This document shows positions 6,935-7,010 of a stretch of 7,010 nucleotides of DNA, piece after piece. The notes under the pieces were generated by a model. It searched no databases, was not told where the DNA came from, and worked only from the letters and a program-made list of their open reading frames with translations. The stretch is from assembly GCA_016198885.1 (NCBI GenBank), contig JACQHV010000026.1, positions 1 through 7,010 on the forward strand. Reading direction: 5' to 3'. A program made the position numbers and the translations under genes. Origin of the DNA: Gammaproteobacteria bacterium. Its GTDB lineage: Bacteria; Pseudomonadota; Gammaproteobacteria; Eutrophobiales; Eutrophobiaceae. The stretch's first letter is position 1; each line of letters begins with the position of its first letter.

Positions 6935-6970
6935 CCTCCCCCTCGAAAGGGAAGGGCTGGGGTGGGGGTG
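6935..6970 (+). repeat. C-rich/G-rich dispersed-repeat-like segment with G-quadruplex motif
   Basis: A C-run (CCTCCCCC, 6935-6942) with a short CCCT-CGAA-AGGG hairpin (6940-6951) leads into four G-runs on the plus strand at 6949-6951, 6954-6956, 6959-6962 and 6964-6968, with loops of 2, 2 and 1 bases. This fits the standard G3+N1-7 quadruplex pattern. The segment resembles 'CCCTCCCC...GGGGAGGGCTGGGGTGGGG' repeats scattered in many proteobacterial intergenic regions. It is non-coding here. Confidence 0.6.
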
Positions 6971-6993
6971 AATAGCCAACAAGGAATTCGGTA

Positions 6994-7005
6994 GGTTGCC
7001 CAACC
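6994..7005. repeat. Short palindrome at the right edge
   Basis: GGTTG-CC-CAACC forms a 5-bp hairpin. It resembles the start of 'GTAGGTTG...CAACC' dispersed repeats known from proteobacterial intergenic DNA, but the window ends five bases later, so the identity cannot be settled. Confidence 0.35.
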
Positions 7006-7010
7006 GGACA

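Overview
The window looks like chromosomal DNA of a Gram-negative proteobacterium, most likely a gammaproteobacterium. This rests on a TonB2-type ExbD/TonB/TPR cluster, an inner-membrane heavy-metal RND pump and moderate base composition. I cannot name the genus from the sequence alone.

Layout. (1) Positions 2-2257, plus strand: the end of an energy-transduction operon. It holds a 5'-truncated exbD, then a short tonB, then a TPR-repeat protein with a probable export signal. Gaps are 10-26 bases, so they are very probably co-transcribed. Together they would use the proton-motive force, through ExbB/ExbD, to power outer-membrane TonB-dependent receptors; the TPR protein is a likely periplasmic accessory. 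(2) Positions 2258-2422: a convergent intergenic spacer with degenerate 7-bp tandem repeats in both orientations and a compact GC-rich double-hairpin element. (3) Positions 2423-6790, minus strand: a two-gene unit. The first gene is a full-length CzcA/CusA-type heavy-metal-efflux (HME) RND permease. Three bases after its stop codon begins a soluble protein that joins a two-component receiver domain to a Hanks-type Ser/Thr kinase. (4) Positions 6791-7010: non-coding, with another heptamer array, an AT-rich tract, a C-rich/G-rich dispersed-repeat-like segment with a G-quadruplex motif, and a palindrome at the right edge.

The most notable points are the close coupling of a receiver-Ser/Thr kinase fusion with a metal-type RND pump, and the way this pair is bracketed by inward-facing inverted copies of the same heptamer-repeat element. 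One copy contains the kinase stop codon and the other ends two bases before the pump start codon. That arrangement suggests a cassette placed between repeats, or repeats that have colonised both ends of the unit. The pump has no visible membrane-fusion or outer-membrane partner here, no recognisable ribosome binding site, and non-methionine residues where CusA has its copper/silver methionine triad.
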